Shown: one piece after another, positions 42,904-53,678 of the stretch
Layout: each line of letters begins with the position of its first letter
Position numbering within the stretch: position 1 is the first letter of the stretch
Assembly (NCBI RefSeq): GCF_029222965.1
Contig: NZ_JARHUD010000002.1
Span: forward strand, 1-64,000
DNA from: Aquibaculum arenosum
Lineage (GTDB): Bacteria > Pseudomonadota > Alphaproteobacteria > Kiloniellales > DSM-21159
DNA length: 64,000 nucleotides
Direction of reading: 5' to 3'
Notes under the pieces: model-generated
The model's input: only the letters and a program-made list of their open reading frames with translations
The model's database searches: none
What the model was told of the DNA's origin: nothing
Translations under genes and position numbers: made by a program

Positions 42904-44136
42904 ATGTCCCTTGCGAACGATACCCTCAGGCCCGAAACGCCGGACCAGTTGCAAGACGCCCTGGCCTGGAGCCTTTCGGAGCAGGCGCCTCTCGAGATTC
43001 TGGGCCAGGGGACCAAGCGCGGCTGGGGCCGGCCGGTCGAAAGCCGCAATCGCCTGGATATGAGCGCCCTGACCGGCATCACGCTGTACGAGCCGGAGGA
43101 ACTGGTGCTCTCCGCGCGCGCCGGCACACCGCTCGCGGAGATCCGGACAGCACTGGCCGAGAAGAACCAGGAACTGGCTTTCGAGCCTGGTGACTGGGCG
43201 CCGCTCTGGGGCGGTGCGGCCGGCGCCGGCACTGTGGGTGGCATGATCGGTTGCAATCTGGCCGGGCCGCGTCGCATTCGCCAAGGGGCCGCACGGGACC
43301 ATTTTCTGGGTTTCACTGCCGTCACCGGGCGCGGCGAGACGGTCAAGTCCGGCGGCCGGGTGGTGAAGAACGTCACCGGCTACGATCTCTCCAAGCTGCT
43401 CTGCGGCTCCTTTGGGACCCTGGCAGCCATGAGCGAGGTCACCCTCAAGGTTCTTCCGCGGGCGGAGAAGACCCGCACCGTGCTACTATTGGGTCTCGAC
43501 GACCGACGAGCGATTGAGGTGCTCTGTGCAGCGCTGGGATCGCCCCATGAAGTCTCCGGCGCGGCACACCTGCCCAAGGACGCCGCAGCAGGCTCCGAAG
43601 TCTCTTTCGTGAAGCAGGCGGGCGGCAGCGTGACCGCGATCCGCGTGGAAGGCCCCGGTCCCTCGGTGGATGCGCGTTGCGCCGCCCTGCGGCAGGAACT
43701 CGCCGGTTTCGGCGGAACTGAGGAGCTGCACAGCCACAACTCGCTCCAGTTCTGGCGCGAACTCACCGATCTGGCGCCTCTTGCAGCCCGCCCCGATCTC
43801 GCTATCTGGCGGGTCTCGGTCAAGCCGACCGACGGTGCCGATGTGGCAGCGGAAATCCTCGCCGAGCGGGATGGCCTGCATCTCTTCGATTGGGGCGGCG
43901 GACTGGTCTGGTTCGGCACCGCACCCGAAGGCGACGCTGGAGAAGCGGCCGTGCGTGGTGCGCTGGCGGACCGCGGCGGCCACGCCGCCCTGCTGCGCGC
44001 GCCCGAACCCTTACGAGCCACTCTGCCCGTGTTCCAGCCGCAAGCTCCTGCGCTCGCCGCCCTCAGCCGACGGGTAAAGGAGGCTTTCGATCCACAGGCC
44101 GTGCTCAACCCGGGCCGAATGTACGCGGAGTTCTAG
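42904..44136 (+). CDS. glcE: Glycolate oxidase, FAD-binding subunit GlcE
   Basis: A 410-residue second FAD-binding subunit. An N-terminal FAD domain has LEILGQGTKRGWGRPVESRN and GTVGGMIGCNLAGPRRIRQG; VKSGGRVVKNVTGYDLSKLL follows. The C-terminal half is shorter than in GlcD and ends FDPQAVLNPGRMYAEF. It is the middle gene of glcDEF and needs GlcD and GlcF for activity. Confidence 0.94.
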   Translation: MSLANDTLRPETPDQLQDALAWSLSEQAPLEILGQGTKRGWGRPVESRNRLDMSALTGITLYEPEELVLSARAGTPLAEIRTALAEKNQELAFEPGDWAPLWGGAAGAGTVGGMIGCNLAGPRRIRQGAARDHFLGFTAVTGRGETVKSGGRVVKNVTGYDLSKLLCGSFGTLAAMSEVTLKVLPRAEKTRTVLLLGLDDRRAIEVLCAALGSPHEVSGAAHLPKDAAAGSEVSFVKQAGGSVTAIRVEGPGPSVDARCAALRQELAGFGGTEELHSHNSLQFWRELTDLAPLAARPDLAIWRVSVKPTDGADVAAEILAERDGLHLFDWGGGLVWFGTAPEGDAGEAAVRGALADRGGHAALLRAPEPLRATLPVFQPQAPALAALSRRVKEAFDPQAVLNPGRMYAEF

Positions 44137-44139
44137 GCC

Positions 44140-45477
44140 ATGCAGACCAACTTCACCTTGGCCCAGCTCGCCGATCCGGACGTGGCCGAGTCCGAGAAGA
44201 TCCTGCGCACCTGCGTACACTGCGGCTTTTGCACTGCCACCTGCCCCACCTATGTGCTGCTGGGCGACGAACTCGACAGCCCGCGCGGGCGCATCTACCT
44301 AATCAAGGAGATGCTGGAGCAGGATCGGCCGGCTACCGCGCAGACCGTCAAGCACATCGACCGCTGCCTCTCCTGTCTCTCCTGCATGACCACCTGCCCC
44401 TCCGGTGTGCACTACATGCACCTGGTCGACCATGCGCGCACCCGCATCGAGGAGACCTACGTTCGGCCCTGGCCGGAGCGCATGCTGCGCGGGCTGCTGG
44501 CTGAAGTGCTGCCGCATCCTGGACGTTTTCGCCTGGCCCTGCTCGGCGCGCAGATCGGGCGCCTCTTCGCTGCCCTCTTGCCCGGGCGACTGCGCACATT
44601 GCTGGACATGGCGCCCAAGCATCTGCCCTCCCCATCGCCGGTCGACAAACCCCAGATCTTTGCTGCACAGGGACCGCGTCGGGCGCGGGTGGCGCTGCTC
44701 AACGGCTGCGCGCAGCAGGTGCTGTCCCCGGAGATCAACGAGGCCACGATTCGGTTGCTCACCCGGCACGGGGTGGAGGTGGTCGTCAGCGAGGGGGCGG
44801 GCTGCTGCGGCGCGCTGGTTCACCACATGGGCAAGGAAAAGCCGGCACACGCCGCGGCCAAGGCCAACATCGCTGCCTGGGACCGCACGCGCCGCGATGG
44901 GGGGCTGGATGCGGTGATCATCAACGCCTCGGGCTGCGGCACCACCGTGAAGGACTACGGCTTCATGCTGCGCGAGGATGCGGACTGGGCCGACAAGGCC
45001 ACCGAGATATCCGCGATGACCAAGGACATCAGCGAGTTCATGGTCGAACTCGGCTTGCGGGAACCGAGGCGGGCCACGGGACAGACCATCGCCTACCACG
45101 CAGCCTGTTCCTTGCAGCATGGTCAGAAAGTGCGAAGCCAGCCCAAGATCCTGCTGCAGGCTGCCGGCTTCGCCGTGCGAGAGCCTTTCGATGCCCACCT
45201 CTGCTGTGGTTCGGCCGGAACCTATAACCTGCTGCAGCCGGAACTGGCGAGACAGCTGCGCGAGCGCAAGCTGGAGACCCTGATGGATACTGGGGCGGTG
45301 GCCGTTGCGAGCGGAAACATCGGTTGCCTGACGCAACTTGCGGAAGAAGCAGGCCTGCCAACGGTCCACACCGTATCGCTGCTCGATTGGGCAACAGGTG
45401 GGCCTCTGCCCCAGGCCTTGCAGGACCACCCGGCCTTCACCGCGGACGCACCGGCCATCCAGGCTGCTGCGGAATAG
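44140..45477 (+). CDS. glcF: Glycolate oxidase, iron-sulfur subunit GlcF
   Basis: A 445-residue electron-transfer subunit. Two 4Fe-4S motifs are CVHCGFCTATCP (about residues 25-36) and CLSCLSCMTTCP (about 75-86). Two CCG domains contain GAGCCGALVHHMGKE and LCCGSAGTYN. It links the flavin subunits to the membrane quinone pool. The last residues lie nine bases from the convergent yciB stop. Confidence 0.95.
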   Translation: MQTNFTLAQLADPDVAESEKILRTCVHCGFCTATCPTYVLLGDELDSPRGRIYLIKEMLEQDRPATAQTVKHIDRCLSCLSCMTTCPSGVHYMHLVDHARTRIEETYVRPWPERMLRGLLAEVLPHPGRFRLALLGAQIGRLFAALLPGRLRTLLDMAPKHLPSPSPVDKPQIFAAQGPRRARVALLNGCAQQVLSPEINEATIRLLTRHGVEVVVSEGAGCCGALVHHMGKEKPAHAAAKANIAAWDRTRRDGGLDAVIINASGCGTTVKDYGFMLREDADWADKATEISAMTKDISEFMVELGLREPRRATGQTIAYHAACSLQHGQKVRSQPKILLQAAGFAVREPFDAHLCCGSAGTYNLLQPELARQLRERKLETLMDTGAVAVASGNIGCLTQLAEEAGLPTVHTVSLLDWATGGPLPQALQDHPAFTADAPAIQAAAE

Positions 45478-45486
45478 CGGCTCTCG

Positions 45487-46059
45487 CTACTCCTCCGGCT
45501 GCTCCAAACGGTGGCGCATCAGGAAGGGCACCTGTGAGAGTACGAAAGCGAAGGTGATCACCATCTGGCCGATGGTGTCGAAAGCCACCCAGAAATCCGT
45601 GGACTGCGTGCGCCAAACCACCTCGTTCGCCGCTGCCATCACAAGGAAGAAGATGGCGAAGCGGTGCGTCAGTCCGGCCCATGCACTGTGCCGCAGCGGG
45701 AAAGCCTTGCCGAGGATGAGCCGCAGCACCGGCCGCTGCAGCCAGAGCGATATCCACAGCGCCGCGGCGAAGAGCACCTGCATCACCGTCGGCTTGATCT
45801 TGATGAAGAGGTCGTCCTGGAAGACCAGGGTCAGCACCCCGAACACGCTGACCACCGCGGCCGCGATCAGGGCCAGGACCGGCAGCTTGCGCGCGACGGC
45901 GAGTGACAGCGCCGTGGCGGCGAGGGTCGCCACCACGAGCACGGCCGTTGCCGTCAGGATGTCGCTCAGCAGGTAGGCAGCGAGAAAGAGGCCAAGGGGA
46001 ACGTAGTCGCAGACCGGCTGCAGCCAGGGTGGCGCGCGCCGGACGTCTTCGCCGCTCAT
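45487..46059 (-). CDS. yciB: YciB/IspZ-like inner-membrane protein
   Basis: A 190-residue polytopic protein with about five membrane segments (for example YVPLGLFLAAYLLSDILTAT and FAIFFLVMAAANEVVW). The family sequence FIKIKPTVMQVLFAAALWIS and STDFWVAFDTIGQMVITFAF are clear. YciB proteins affect septation and envelope integrity. Its start overlaps the panE stop by four bases. Confidence 0.9.
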   Translation of the reverse strand: MSGEDVRRAPPWLQPVCDYVPLGLFLAAYLLSDILTATAVLVVATLAATALSLAVARKLPVLALIAAAVVSVFGVLTLVFQDDLFIKIKPTVMQVLFAAALWISLWLQRPVLRLILGKAFPLRHSAWAGLTHRFAIFFLVMAAANEVVWRTQSTDFWVAFDTIGQMVITFAFVLSQVPFLMRHRLEQPEE

Positions 46060-46973
46060 GCCGTGCCGTCGGCGTAGGGCTGCAGCTCGGCGGTTACAGA
46101 ACTGCTCGCAGGCGTCTCGACGCCGAGTTCAGCGCCAAGTCGCGCGACGGCTCCGGTCAACCAGTGAAGCTCCAATGGCCGGCCGGCCTCCAGATCGTGC
46201 AGCATTGAGGCCTTCATGCCCTCGGGCAGGCCGCGGGTGAAGGTCAGAACCTGATCGGCGGCATCCTCCGGCAGGTTGACCTTGCAGGCTCGAGCCACCG
46301 CAACGGCTTCGTGAACGAGATTGCCATAGAATGCCCAAGCGTTGGGGTTCTCCCGCAGGGGCCCGATTGCTCGTCGCCAGGAGGCTGTGAGGCCCGCAAA
46401 GGGGGCGAGGAAGACAAACTTGCGCCAGATCGCCGCCTCGATATCTGCCGCAGCCTCGGCATCGATGCCCGCGCGCTTGCAGGCCGCAACCAAGGCATCG
46501 AGAACGGGATGACTGCCACCGCCAGGCAGCCCGATCACCAGGCGTGCCATCTCCCCGGTGTGCCGCACCACGCCCGGCCGCTCCAAGGCTGCCGCGATGT
46601 AGGCGACAGCTCCCAGAACCCGCTTCGCCCCCAGACGACTTTTCAAACGCTCTTCAGATTCGACCCCGTTCTGCAAGGCTGCCGCCAGGCCGTCATCCGC
46701 CAGATGCGCTTCCGCAATGTCGATGCCCGCCTCAAGATCGCGCAGCTTGGTGCAGATCAGGACCAGGTCGAAGGGTGCATCGCTTTCGCTGTCGAGCAGG
46801 CGCGGCTCCTGCAGGTGAAGGTCACCGAGAGGCGAAAGCACCCGCAATCCAGACTCCCGCAGAACCGCCTCGGTCCCCGATCGCACCGAGAACGTCACGT
46901 CAGCCCCACCTGCTACCAGTCGCGCCCCGAAGTACCCGCCGACAGCGCCCGCTCCTACCACCAGTATGCGCAT
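46056..46973 (-). CDS. panE: 2-dehydropantoate 2-reductase
   Basis: A 305-residue NADPH enzyme of the pantothenate (CoA) pathway, or a close ketopantoate-reductase-like relative. The N-terminal Rossmann motif is RILVVGAGAVGGYFGARLVA. The Lys/Asn region reads VLICTKLRDLEAGIDIAEAH, then LQNGVESEERL, and WRKFVFLAPFAGLTASWRRA belongs to the C-terminal domain. ATG 46973 has GAGG upstream. Paralogues are common, so substrate is probable rather than certain. Confidence 0.87.
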   Translation of the reverse strand: MRILVVGAGAVGGYFGARLVAGGADVTFSVRSGTEAVLRESGLRVLSPLGDLHLQEPRLLDSESDAPFDLVLICTKLRDLEAGIDIAEAHLADDGLAAALQNGVESEERLKSRLGAKRVLGAVAYIAAALERPGVVRHTGEMARLVIGLPGGGSHPVLDALVAACKRAGIDAEAAADIEAAIWRKFVFLAPFAGLTASWRRAIGPLRENPNAWAFYGNLVHEAVAVARACKVNLPEDAADQVLTFTRGLPEGMKASMLHDLEAGRPLELHWLTGAVARLGAELGVETPASSSVTAELQPYADGTA

Positions 46974-46983
46974 GGTCAAGACC

Positions 46984-48270
<1,287 letters not shown>

Positions 48271-48278
48271 TCAACGGT

Positions 48279-48310
48279 AAGAGGGCTGCCCGGATGCAAG
48301 CAGCCCTCTT
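48279..48310 (-). terminator. Terminator hairpin after the MscS gene
   Basis: A perfect 11-bp stem, AAGAGGGCTGC (48279-48289) with GCAGCCCTCTT (48300-48310), ten-base loop. It starts eight bases past the channel stop on the minus strand. The T-tract is weak. Confidence 0.7.
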
Positions 48311-48317
48311 CTGCTGA

Positions 48318-50633
48318 TCAGGCCGGGCGCCCCGCCGGTTCCTCCGGCTCGGGCGCATCGGGAACTTCGCTGGGAATCTCTTGCGGTCCCTCGACGGTGG
48401 GATGCTCTGGCGGGGGTGGTGCCGCTTTGCGCGGCCGCAACTGGGCACGGGCCAGGCGCAACGGCGGGGCCTCCCCCTCGCGATCCTCGCCAAAGTAGAG
48501 AGTGCGATGCGGGTAGGGGATCTCGATGCCGTACTTGTCGAAGGCCATTTTGATGCGTCGGTTGTACTCGCGGCGCACCGCCCACTGCATCAGCGGCACG
48601 GTCTTAAAGCGCACGCGCACCACAACGGAGTATTCTTCGAAGCGATCCAAACCAAGAATTTCGAACTCCCCGGTGATATTGGGTCCATAGACCTCATCGG
48701 CGATCAGTTCGTCCGCCACTTCGCGCATCACTGCGATGACCTGATCCACGTCCTCACGAAGGGCCACCTGCATCTCGATCAGGGAGTAGGAGTACTCCTT
48801 CGAGTAGTTCTGGATGGTGTCGACTACGCTGAACGGCAGCGTATGCACATTGCCCTCCAGGTCGCGCAGGAAAATGGACCTGATGGTCAAGCGTTCGACC
48901 GTGCCGGAGTGTCCTGCAATCAGCACAACATCGCCAACTGAAAGGGAATCCTCAATCAGGATGAAGACGCCGGTTATGATGTCCTTGACCAGGGTTTGCG
49001 CGCCAAAACCGATGGCCAACCCGACCACGCCGGCACCGGCCAGTAAGGGCGCGATATTGACCCCTATCTCGGAGAGCACAATCAGACCGACGAGCACCAC
49101 CAGAAGGATCCGCAGTGCATTTTGAGCCAAGGGCAGAAGCGTCCTGATACGCTGGCTGCCGACACCATCGGCGGCTCGGCGCTGGATGGTCGACTCTACG
49201 TAGGCCGAGAAGACCTCCCAGAAGATCAGCGCGCCCAGGAGCACGAATCCGATCAGGAACAAGGTCGAGAGCAAGGCGCGCCCCTCCGGCCCGGCCAGCC
49301 ACTCGATGGGGCGCAGACCCCATACCTCCAGCAGCGCCAGCGTGGCGAAAATGCCCAAGGCGATGTTGAGGATGCGGTGAAAGGCAGGGAGGTAACGATT
49401 TGCCCTGACTTCTAGAAGCGGATAGCGCATCCGCAGCTCGTTGTTCAGCCGGAACAGGCGTTCGACCATTTGACCCAGCAGATGGGCCAAGAGGCGCCAG
49501 GCAATCAGCACCACCAGAGACAACACTGTAGCACGCAACAGAAACTCGAACCCGCCCTGTACGTTGAGCACCCACACGACATAGCAGCCGAGGATGTAAG
49601 CAATGGCGAGCACGTGCCAGATCTCAGCCAAGCGCAGGCGCAGATTGACGAGCGTCGAGCCGCCGGACTTCGAACCCCTTAGAAATTTGGCGACTGCCTG
49701 TCGCTGTTGCAGGACCAACACCACCAGCATCGCCGTTAGCACCAGGCCCAGGATTGCCAGCAGCACCGCGTAGGCCGAGTAAGCCAGTCCGAGCAGCAGG
49801 GCGGCATCCAGCAGGAAATAGCCGTAGACTCCCACCAGCGTGAAGCGACGCAGCCAGACCTGGAAGTACGACGCGGTCTCGTCGCTCATGGGCAGGAAGC
49901 GCAGGCCCGGATGGCCGGGAACCAAGAGCATGCCCCCGATCACGCCAATGATGCGTGACAAGAGGTTTGCGTTTATCAGCGCGAGCGCAACCAGGCGGGT
50001 TACCGGTTTTGGTTCCACCAGTGGCAATAAGCTAAAGGCCACCAACGCAAACGCCACGATGGGCAGCGTGTCGAGTAGCGTTCGAAGTAGCAGATAGGCG
50101 AGGCGCAATACCTTCGTATCGCCGTGCCTGTCACTCACACTACGCCGTGGCCGTGCCAGGAGCCGCTTGAGCAGGAATTCAGCGATAAAGCCACCCAGCA
50201 AGACCAGGATAACCTTGCCAGCCACCTCCATCGCGGATGCTCGGGTCGCTGGGCTCTGAAGGCTTTCAATGCCGCGCCAGAGCGCTAGAGGCAGCTCGCT
50301 CAACTCGACTGCAGCATCGGTCAACTCATCGGACAGATCGCCGACGGCGTCTGAGACTTGTCCCATGACCCGTGTGCCAAGGCCGTCCGATTCTTCCGAG
50401 GCCTGCGCACGCTCGGCTTCCACCAGCGTTCGCAGATTGTCGATGAAACGTTGCCGCTCGCCCTCGTCCTCCAGCGTCTGCAGGAGGTTATCCAGCTCCG
50501 AGGTCGCCGGTAGACTGTCAGGGTTTGTCTGAGCCTCCTGAGCGGCCAGAGGCGCCGCAATAATCCCGAGCAGGATCAGGGGAAGGGCGAGGAGCAGCGG
50601 ATGCACGCCGCGCACGGCTTTTGACATGATCAT
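48318..50633 (-). CDS. Large MscS-family mechanosensitive channel
   Basis: A 771-residue membrane channel. A signal-like N-terminus ends near AQA and is followed by a periplasmic helical region, about ten membrane helices and the MscS core near residues 510-680. The pore helix reads AGVVGLAIGFGAQTLVKDII, then the beta domain SVGDVVLIAGHSGTVERLTI. The Pro/Glu-rich tail is cytoplasmic. It releases solutes on hypo-osmotic shock. ATG 50633 or 50627 starts it; the open frame extends far upstream only because it runs antisense to the next gene. Size is between MscS and MscK. Confidence 0.88.
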   Translation of the reverse strand: MIMSKAVRGVHPLLLALPLILLGIIAAPLAAQEAQTNPDSLPATSELDNLLQTLEDEGERQRFIDNLRTLVEAERAQASEESDGLGTRVMGQVSDAVGDLSDELTDAAVELSELPLALWRGIESLQSPATRASAMEVAGKVILVLLGGFIAEFLLKRLLARPRRSVSDRHGDTKVLRLAYLLLRTLLDTLPIVAFALVAFSLLPLVEPKPVTRLVALALINANLLSRIIGVIGGMLLVPGHPGLRFLPMSDETASYFQVWLRRFTLVGVYGYFLLDAALLLGLAYSAYAVLLAILGLVLTAMLVVLVLQQRQAVAKFLRGSKSGGSTLVNLRLRLAEIWHVLAIAYILGCYVVWVLNVQGGFEFLLRATVLSLVVLIAWRLLAHLLGQMVERLFRLNNELRMRYPLLEVRANRYLPAFHRILNIALGIFATLALLEVWGLRPIEWLAGPEGRALLSTLFLIGFVLLGALIFWEVFSAYVESTIQRRAADGVGSQRIRTLLPLAQNALRILLVVLVGLIVLSEIGVNIAPLLAGAGVVGLAIGFGAQTLVKDIITGVFILIEDSLSVGDVVLIAGHSGTVERLTIRSIFLRDLEGNVHTLPFSVVDTIQNYSKEYSYSLIEMQVALREDVDQVIAVMREVADELIADEVYGPNITGEFEILGLDRFEEYSVVVRVRFKTVPLMQWAVRREYNRRIKMAFDKYGIEIPYPHRTLYFGEDREGEAPPLRLARAQLRPRKAAPPPPEHPTVEGPQEIPSEVPDAPEPEEPAGRPA

Positions 50634-50780
50634 CCAGGAATTGTTTACCAACTGCCGCATATAGGTCAACGTCGCGGCCGACTCGCGCCCTGGGCCGCCT
50701 CCCTGCATTAAGACCGAAGCAACGCGGGGAGCGACGGCGTTCTCTGTATCGGCTAGGGGCGGCAATCGAAGAGTGCAGGC

Positions 50781-51533
50781 ATGTTCGAGCTGATCGGCCG
50801 AGCCATGACGGCCGATATGTTTCCGCTGCTGGCCATCACGGCGGCCCTGGCCGGGCTTGTGCGGGGCTTTTCCGGATTCGGATCGGCGATGATCCTGGTG
50901 CCGGTGGCGAGCGCCCTCACCTCGCCGCAGACGGCCGTGGTGCTGCTGCTTTTGACGGACACGCTGCTGACCGTTCCCATGGTCGTGCCGGCCGTGAAAC
51001 GCTGCGTGTGGCGGGAGGTTCTGCCCCTCGCCGCAGGCGCGATGCTGACCGTCCCACTGGGCGTTCACCTGCTCATCGTGCTCGACCCCATTGTCATGCG
51101 CTGGATCATTTCCACCCTGATCCTGGTCCTGGTGGCTCTTCTGCTCAGCGGTTGGCGCTGGAGCCGCCCACCCAGCCTGCCCCGCACCGCCGTGGTGGGC
51201 GGCGCGTCTGGGCTCACTGGCGGCATGGCGGGCATCGCAGGACCACCGGTCATCCTCTTCTGGATGGCGGGGCATGGCGGACCCGCGACAATCCGGGCAA
51301 ACATCATTGTCTTCTTCGCCATGACCGGCCTGTTCAACTTGGTTGCCTATATCCTGAACGGCCTGCTGACCAGCGAGCGGGTGGCACTCGGCATTGCTCT
51401 GATACCCGTCTACGCACTGGCACTGCTTATCGGCGCGCGCCTGTTTCGCTTCGCCAGCGAACGCTTTTTCCGCCTGCTCGCTTTCTCGCTTTGCGCCTTT
51501 GCGGCTCTCAGTGGCCTGCCACTGCTCGATTGA
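50781..51533 (+). CDS. TauE/SafE-type sulfite/organic anion exporter
   Basis: A 250-residue membrane protein with about eight helices in two repeats. LVRGFSGFGSAMILVPVASA opens the first repeat and GGASGLTGGMAGIAGPPVIL the second, the TauE/SafE signature pair. Family members export sulfite or sulfonate-derived anions; the substrate here is unknown. It is divergent from the MscS gene and faces the dgc genes. Confidence 0.85.
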   Translation: MFELIGRAMTADMFPLLAITAALAGLVRGFSGFGSAMILVPVASALTSPQTAVVLLLLTDTLLTVPMVVPAVKRCVWREVLPLAAGAMLTVPLGVHLLIVLDPIVMRWIISTLILVLVALLLSGWRWSRPPSLPRTAVVGGASGLTGGMAGIAGPPVILFWMAGHGGPATIRANIIVFFAMTGLFNLVAYILNGLLTSERVALGIALIPVYALALLIGARLFRFASERFFRLLAFSLCAFAALSGLPLLD

Positions 51534-51664
51534 GCACTGGGTAAGAGCGCTTTCTGACAATGACTTTTCCTGTTACGTGCCGACGGCCGGCTCTAGCACA
51601 GGGGCGGCCCGCCGTTCTATAACTGCGCCCCGACGCGCAACGGGCCCGAGCAGGAGACCCCCTA

Positions 51665-52669
51665 ATGTCCAGCGAAGTTCAGCACCCTTACTTGATGTTT
51701 CTCGGCGATGCTCCCGATCAGCTCGCGGCCAAGACTGCGGCCGGAGTCGCCCACTGGCGCCCGACATGGTGCCTGGGGCAACTGCGGCTGGACGGCTGCA
51801 ACGCCGATCTCGGTCTCCCTGACATGGACCTGGAGGCAGGACGCGAAGCTGGGTGCAAGACCCTGATCGTTGGTGTTGCCAATCGTGGCGGGCGCTTCTC
51901 CCCCGCCTGGATCGATACCTTTCACCGGGCGATCGACCTCGGCTACGATATTGCTTCCGGTCTGCATAACCGCCTCACGTCGGTGCCCGGCCTGGCCGAG
52001 AAGGCCATGGAAGCCGGCAAGCGCCTCATCGATGTGCGCCACCCCACCCAGGACTTCGAAGTAGCCAATGGCGTAAAGCGCAGCGGCAAGCGGCTTCTGC
52101 CCGTTGGCACCGACTGTTCGGTGGGCAAGATGTACACGGCGCTGGCGCTGGAGCAGGAAATGCGCGCCCGCGGGATGAAGGCCGATTTCCGGGCAACCGG
52201 CCAGACGGGCATCTTCATTGCCGGCGATGGCGTGTCTGTCGATGCCGTGATTGCGGACTTCATTTCCGGTTCGGTTGAGTGGCTGACGCCGGAGAACGAT
52301 CCGGACCATTGGGATGTGGTCGAGGGTCAGGGCTCGCTGTTCCACGCCTCCTTCGCCGGCGTGACCACCGGACTGATCCACGGCGCGCAACCGGATGCCC
52401 TGGTGCTGTGCCACGAACCCACCCGGCGGCACATGCGCGGCCTGCCCACCTACCCGCTCCCCGACATTGGGCTCTGCATGGAACGGAATCTGCAGATGGC
52501 GCAGCTCACCAATCCCGACGCCCGCTTCGTCGGCATCTCGGTGAATACGCAAGCGCTGGACGCTTCGGCAGCTCGCAAGCTGCTCGGTGACCTGGAGCGG
52601 CAGTATAAGCTGCCGGCAGTTGATCCCGTGCGCGAGGGGGTATCTTCCATTGTCGATGCGCTGAACTAA
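51665..52669 (+). CDS. dgcN: D-glutamate N-acetyltransferase DgcN (DUF1611)
   Basis: A 334-residue DUF1611 protein with a P-loop-like motif LLPVGTDCSVGKMYTALALE near residue 142 and ATGQTGIFIAGDGVSVDAVI after it. In the described DgcN-DgcA pathway, DgcN acetylates D-glutamate. The next gene is an enolase-superfamily epimerase four bases downstream, exactly the dgcN-dgcA arrangement. GGAG precedes ATG 51665. Assignment rests on this pair and family match. Confidence 0.82.
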   Translation: MSSEVQHPYLMFLGDAPDQLAAKTAAGVAHWRPTWCLGQLRLDGCNADLGLPDMDLEAGREAGCKTLIVGVANRGGRFSPAWIDTFHRAIDLGYDIASGLHNRLTSVPGLAEKAMEAGKRLIDVRHPTQDFEVANGVKRSGKRLLPVGTDCSVGKMYTALALEQEMRARGMKADFRATGQTGIFIAGDGVSVDAVIADFISGSVEWLTPENDPDHWDVVEGQGSLFHASFAGVTTGLIHGAQPDALVLCHEPTRRHMRGLPTYPLPDIGLCMERNLQMAQLTNPDARFVGISVNTQALDASAARKLLGDLERQYKLPAVDPVREGVSSIVDALN

Positions 52670-52673
52670 AGCC

Positions 52674-53657
52674 ATGCCAAACCTGTCCTTCACCCGCGAA
52701 GCCTGGCCGATCCGCGGCACCTTCCGCATTTCCCGGGGTGCACGAACCACAGCGGAAGTGCTCTGCGTCACGCTCTACGATGGTCGTGTCAGCGGTCGTG
52801 GCGAGTGTGTGCCCTATGCCCGCTACGGCGAGAGTCTGGACAGCGTGGCAGACCAGATCGAATCCCTGCGTCACGATCTCGAAGCCGACCGGCTGGACCG
52901 CCAGGGTCTCCAGCAGGCCCTGCCGGCGGGTGCTGCGCGCAATGCGCTCGATTGTGCCTTCTGGGACTTGGAGGCCAAAGCCAGCGGCCGACGCGTCTGG
53001 GACATGGCCGGTTTGGCGGCACCGCAGCAGGTCACAAGCGCCTACACTCTCTCGCTCGACAGCGTGGAAGCGATGGCAGCCAACGCCGCGGCCAATGCAC
53101 AGCGCCCGCAGCTGAAACTCAAGCTGGCCGGCCCGGAAGATCTCGACCGCGTTCGCGCCGTACGAGCCGCAGCCCCGCAAGCGAAGCTGATTGTCGACGC
53201 CAATGAAGGCTGGAGCATCGAAGAGTATCGCCGGCTCGCCCCTGCCTTGGCGGAGCTGTCGGTGGCGATGATCGAGCAGCCACTACACGCCGACACGGAC
53301 GCCGACCTGCAAGGCGAGGACCGTCCGGTCGCCCTTTGTGCCGACGAATCCTGCCACGACCGCAGTTCCCTACCCGGGCTCGTCGGTCGCTACGACATGG
53401 TCAACATCAAGCTGGATAAGACCGGGGGCCTGACGGAAGCCCTGGCGCTCAAGGCTGAGGCGGAGCGGCTCGGGTTCCGGGTGATGGTCGGCTGCATGCT
53501 GGGCACGTCGCTCGCCATGGCACCGGCGATTCTTCCGGCCCAGGGCGCGGAGATCGTCGATCTGGACGGGCCGCTGTTGCTGGCTGAAGACCGTGATCCG
53601 CCACTCCACTTCGAAGGTAGTCTGCTCCACCCGCCCCCAGCCGCCCTTTGGGGCTGA
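52674..53657 (+). CDS. dgcA: N-acetyl-D-glutamate racemase DgcA
   Basis: A 327-residue enolase-superfamily enzyme (mandelate racemase/dipeptide epimerase type). The acid-base lysine motif is KLKLAG, the metal ligands are in IVDANEGW, MIEQPL and LCADESC, and the second lysine is in VNIKLDKTGGLTEA. In the DgcN-DgcA pathway it turns N-acetyl-D-glutamate into the L form, which enters normal glutamate metabolism. An L-Ala-D/L-Glu epimerase role is the alternative. It ends 21 bases from a convergent lipoprotein gene. Confidence 0.82.
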   Translation: MPNLSFTREAWPIRGTFRISRGARTTAEVLCVTLYDGRVSGRGECVPYARYGESLDSVADQIESLRHDLEADRLDRQGLQQALPAGAARNALDCAFWDLEAKASGRRVWDMAGLAAPQQVTSAYTLSLDSVEAMAANAAANAQRPQLKLKLAGPEDLDRVRAVRAAAPQAKLIVDANEGWSIEEYRRLAPALAELSVAMIEQPLHADTDADLQGEDRPVALCADESCHDRSSLPGLVGRYDMVNIKLDKTGGLTEALALKAEAERLGFRVMVGCMLGTSLAMAPAILPAQGAEIVDLDGPLLLAEDRDPPLHFEGSLLHPPPAALWG

Positions 53658-53678
53658 GGGCGGATTGGGTCTACAGGC

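Noticed and set aside
50634-51560. 300-codon N-terminal extension of the MscS frame on the minus strand
   Set aside because: It is antisense to the clear TauE-type gene, is His/Gln/Arg-rich like a shadow frame, and the channel has its own start at 50633.
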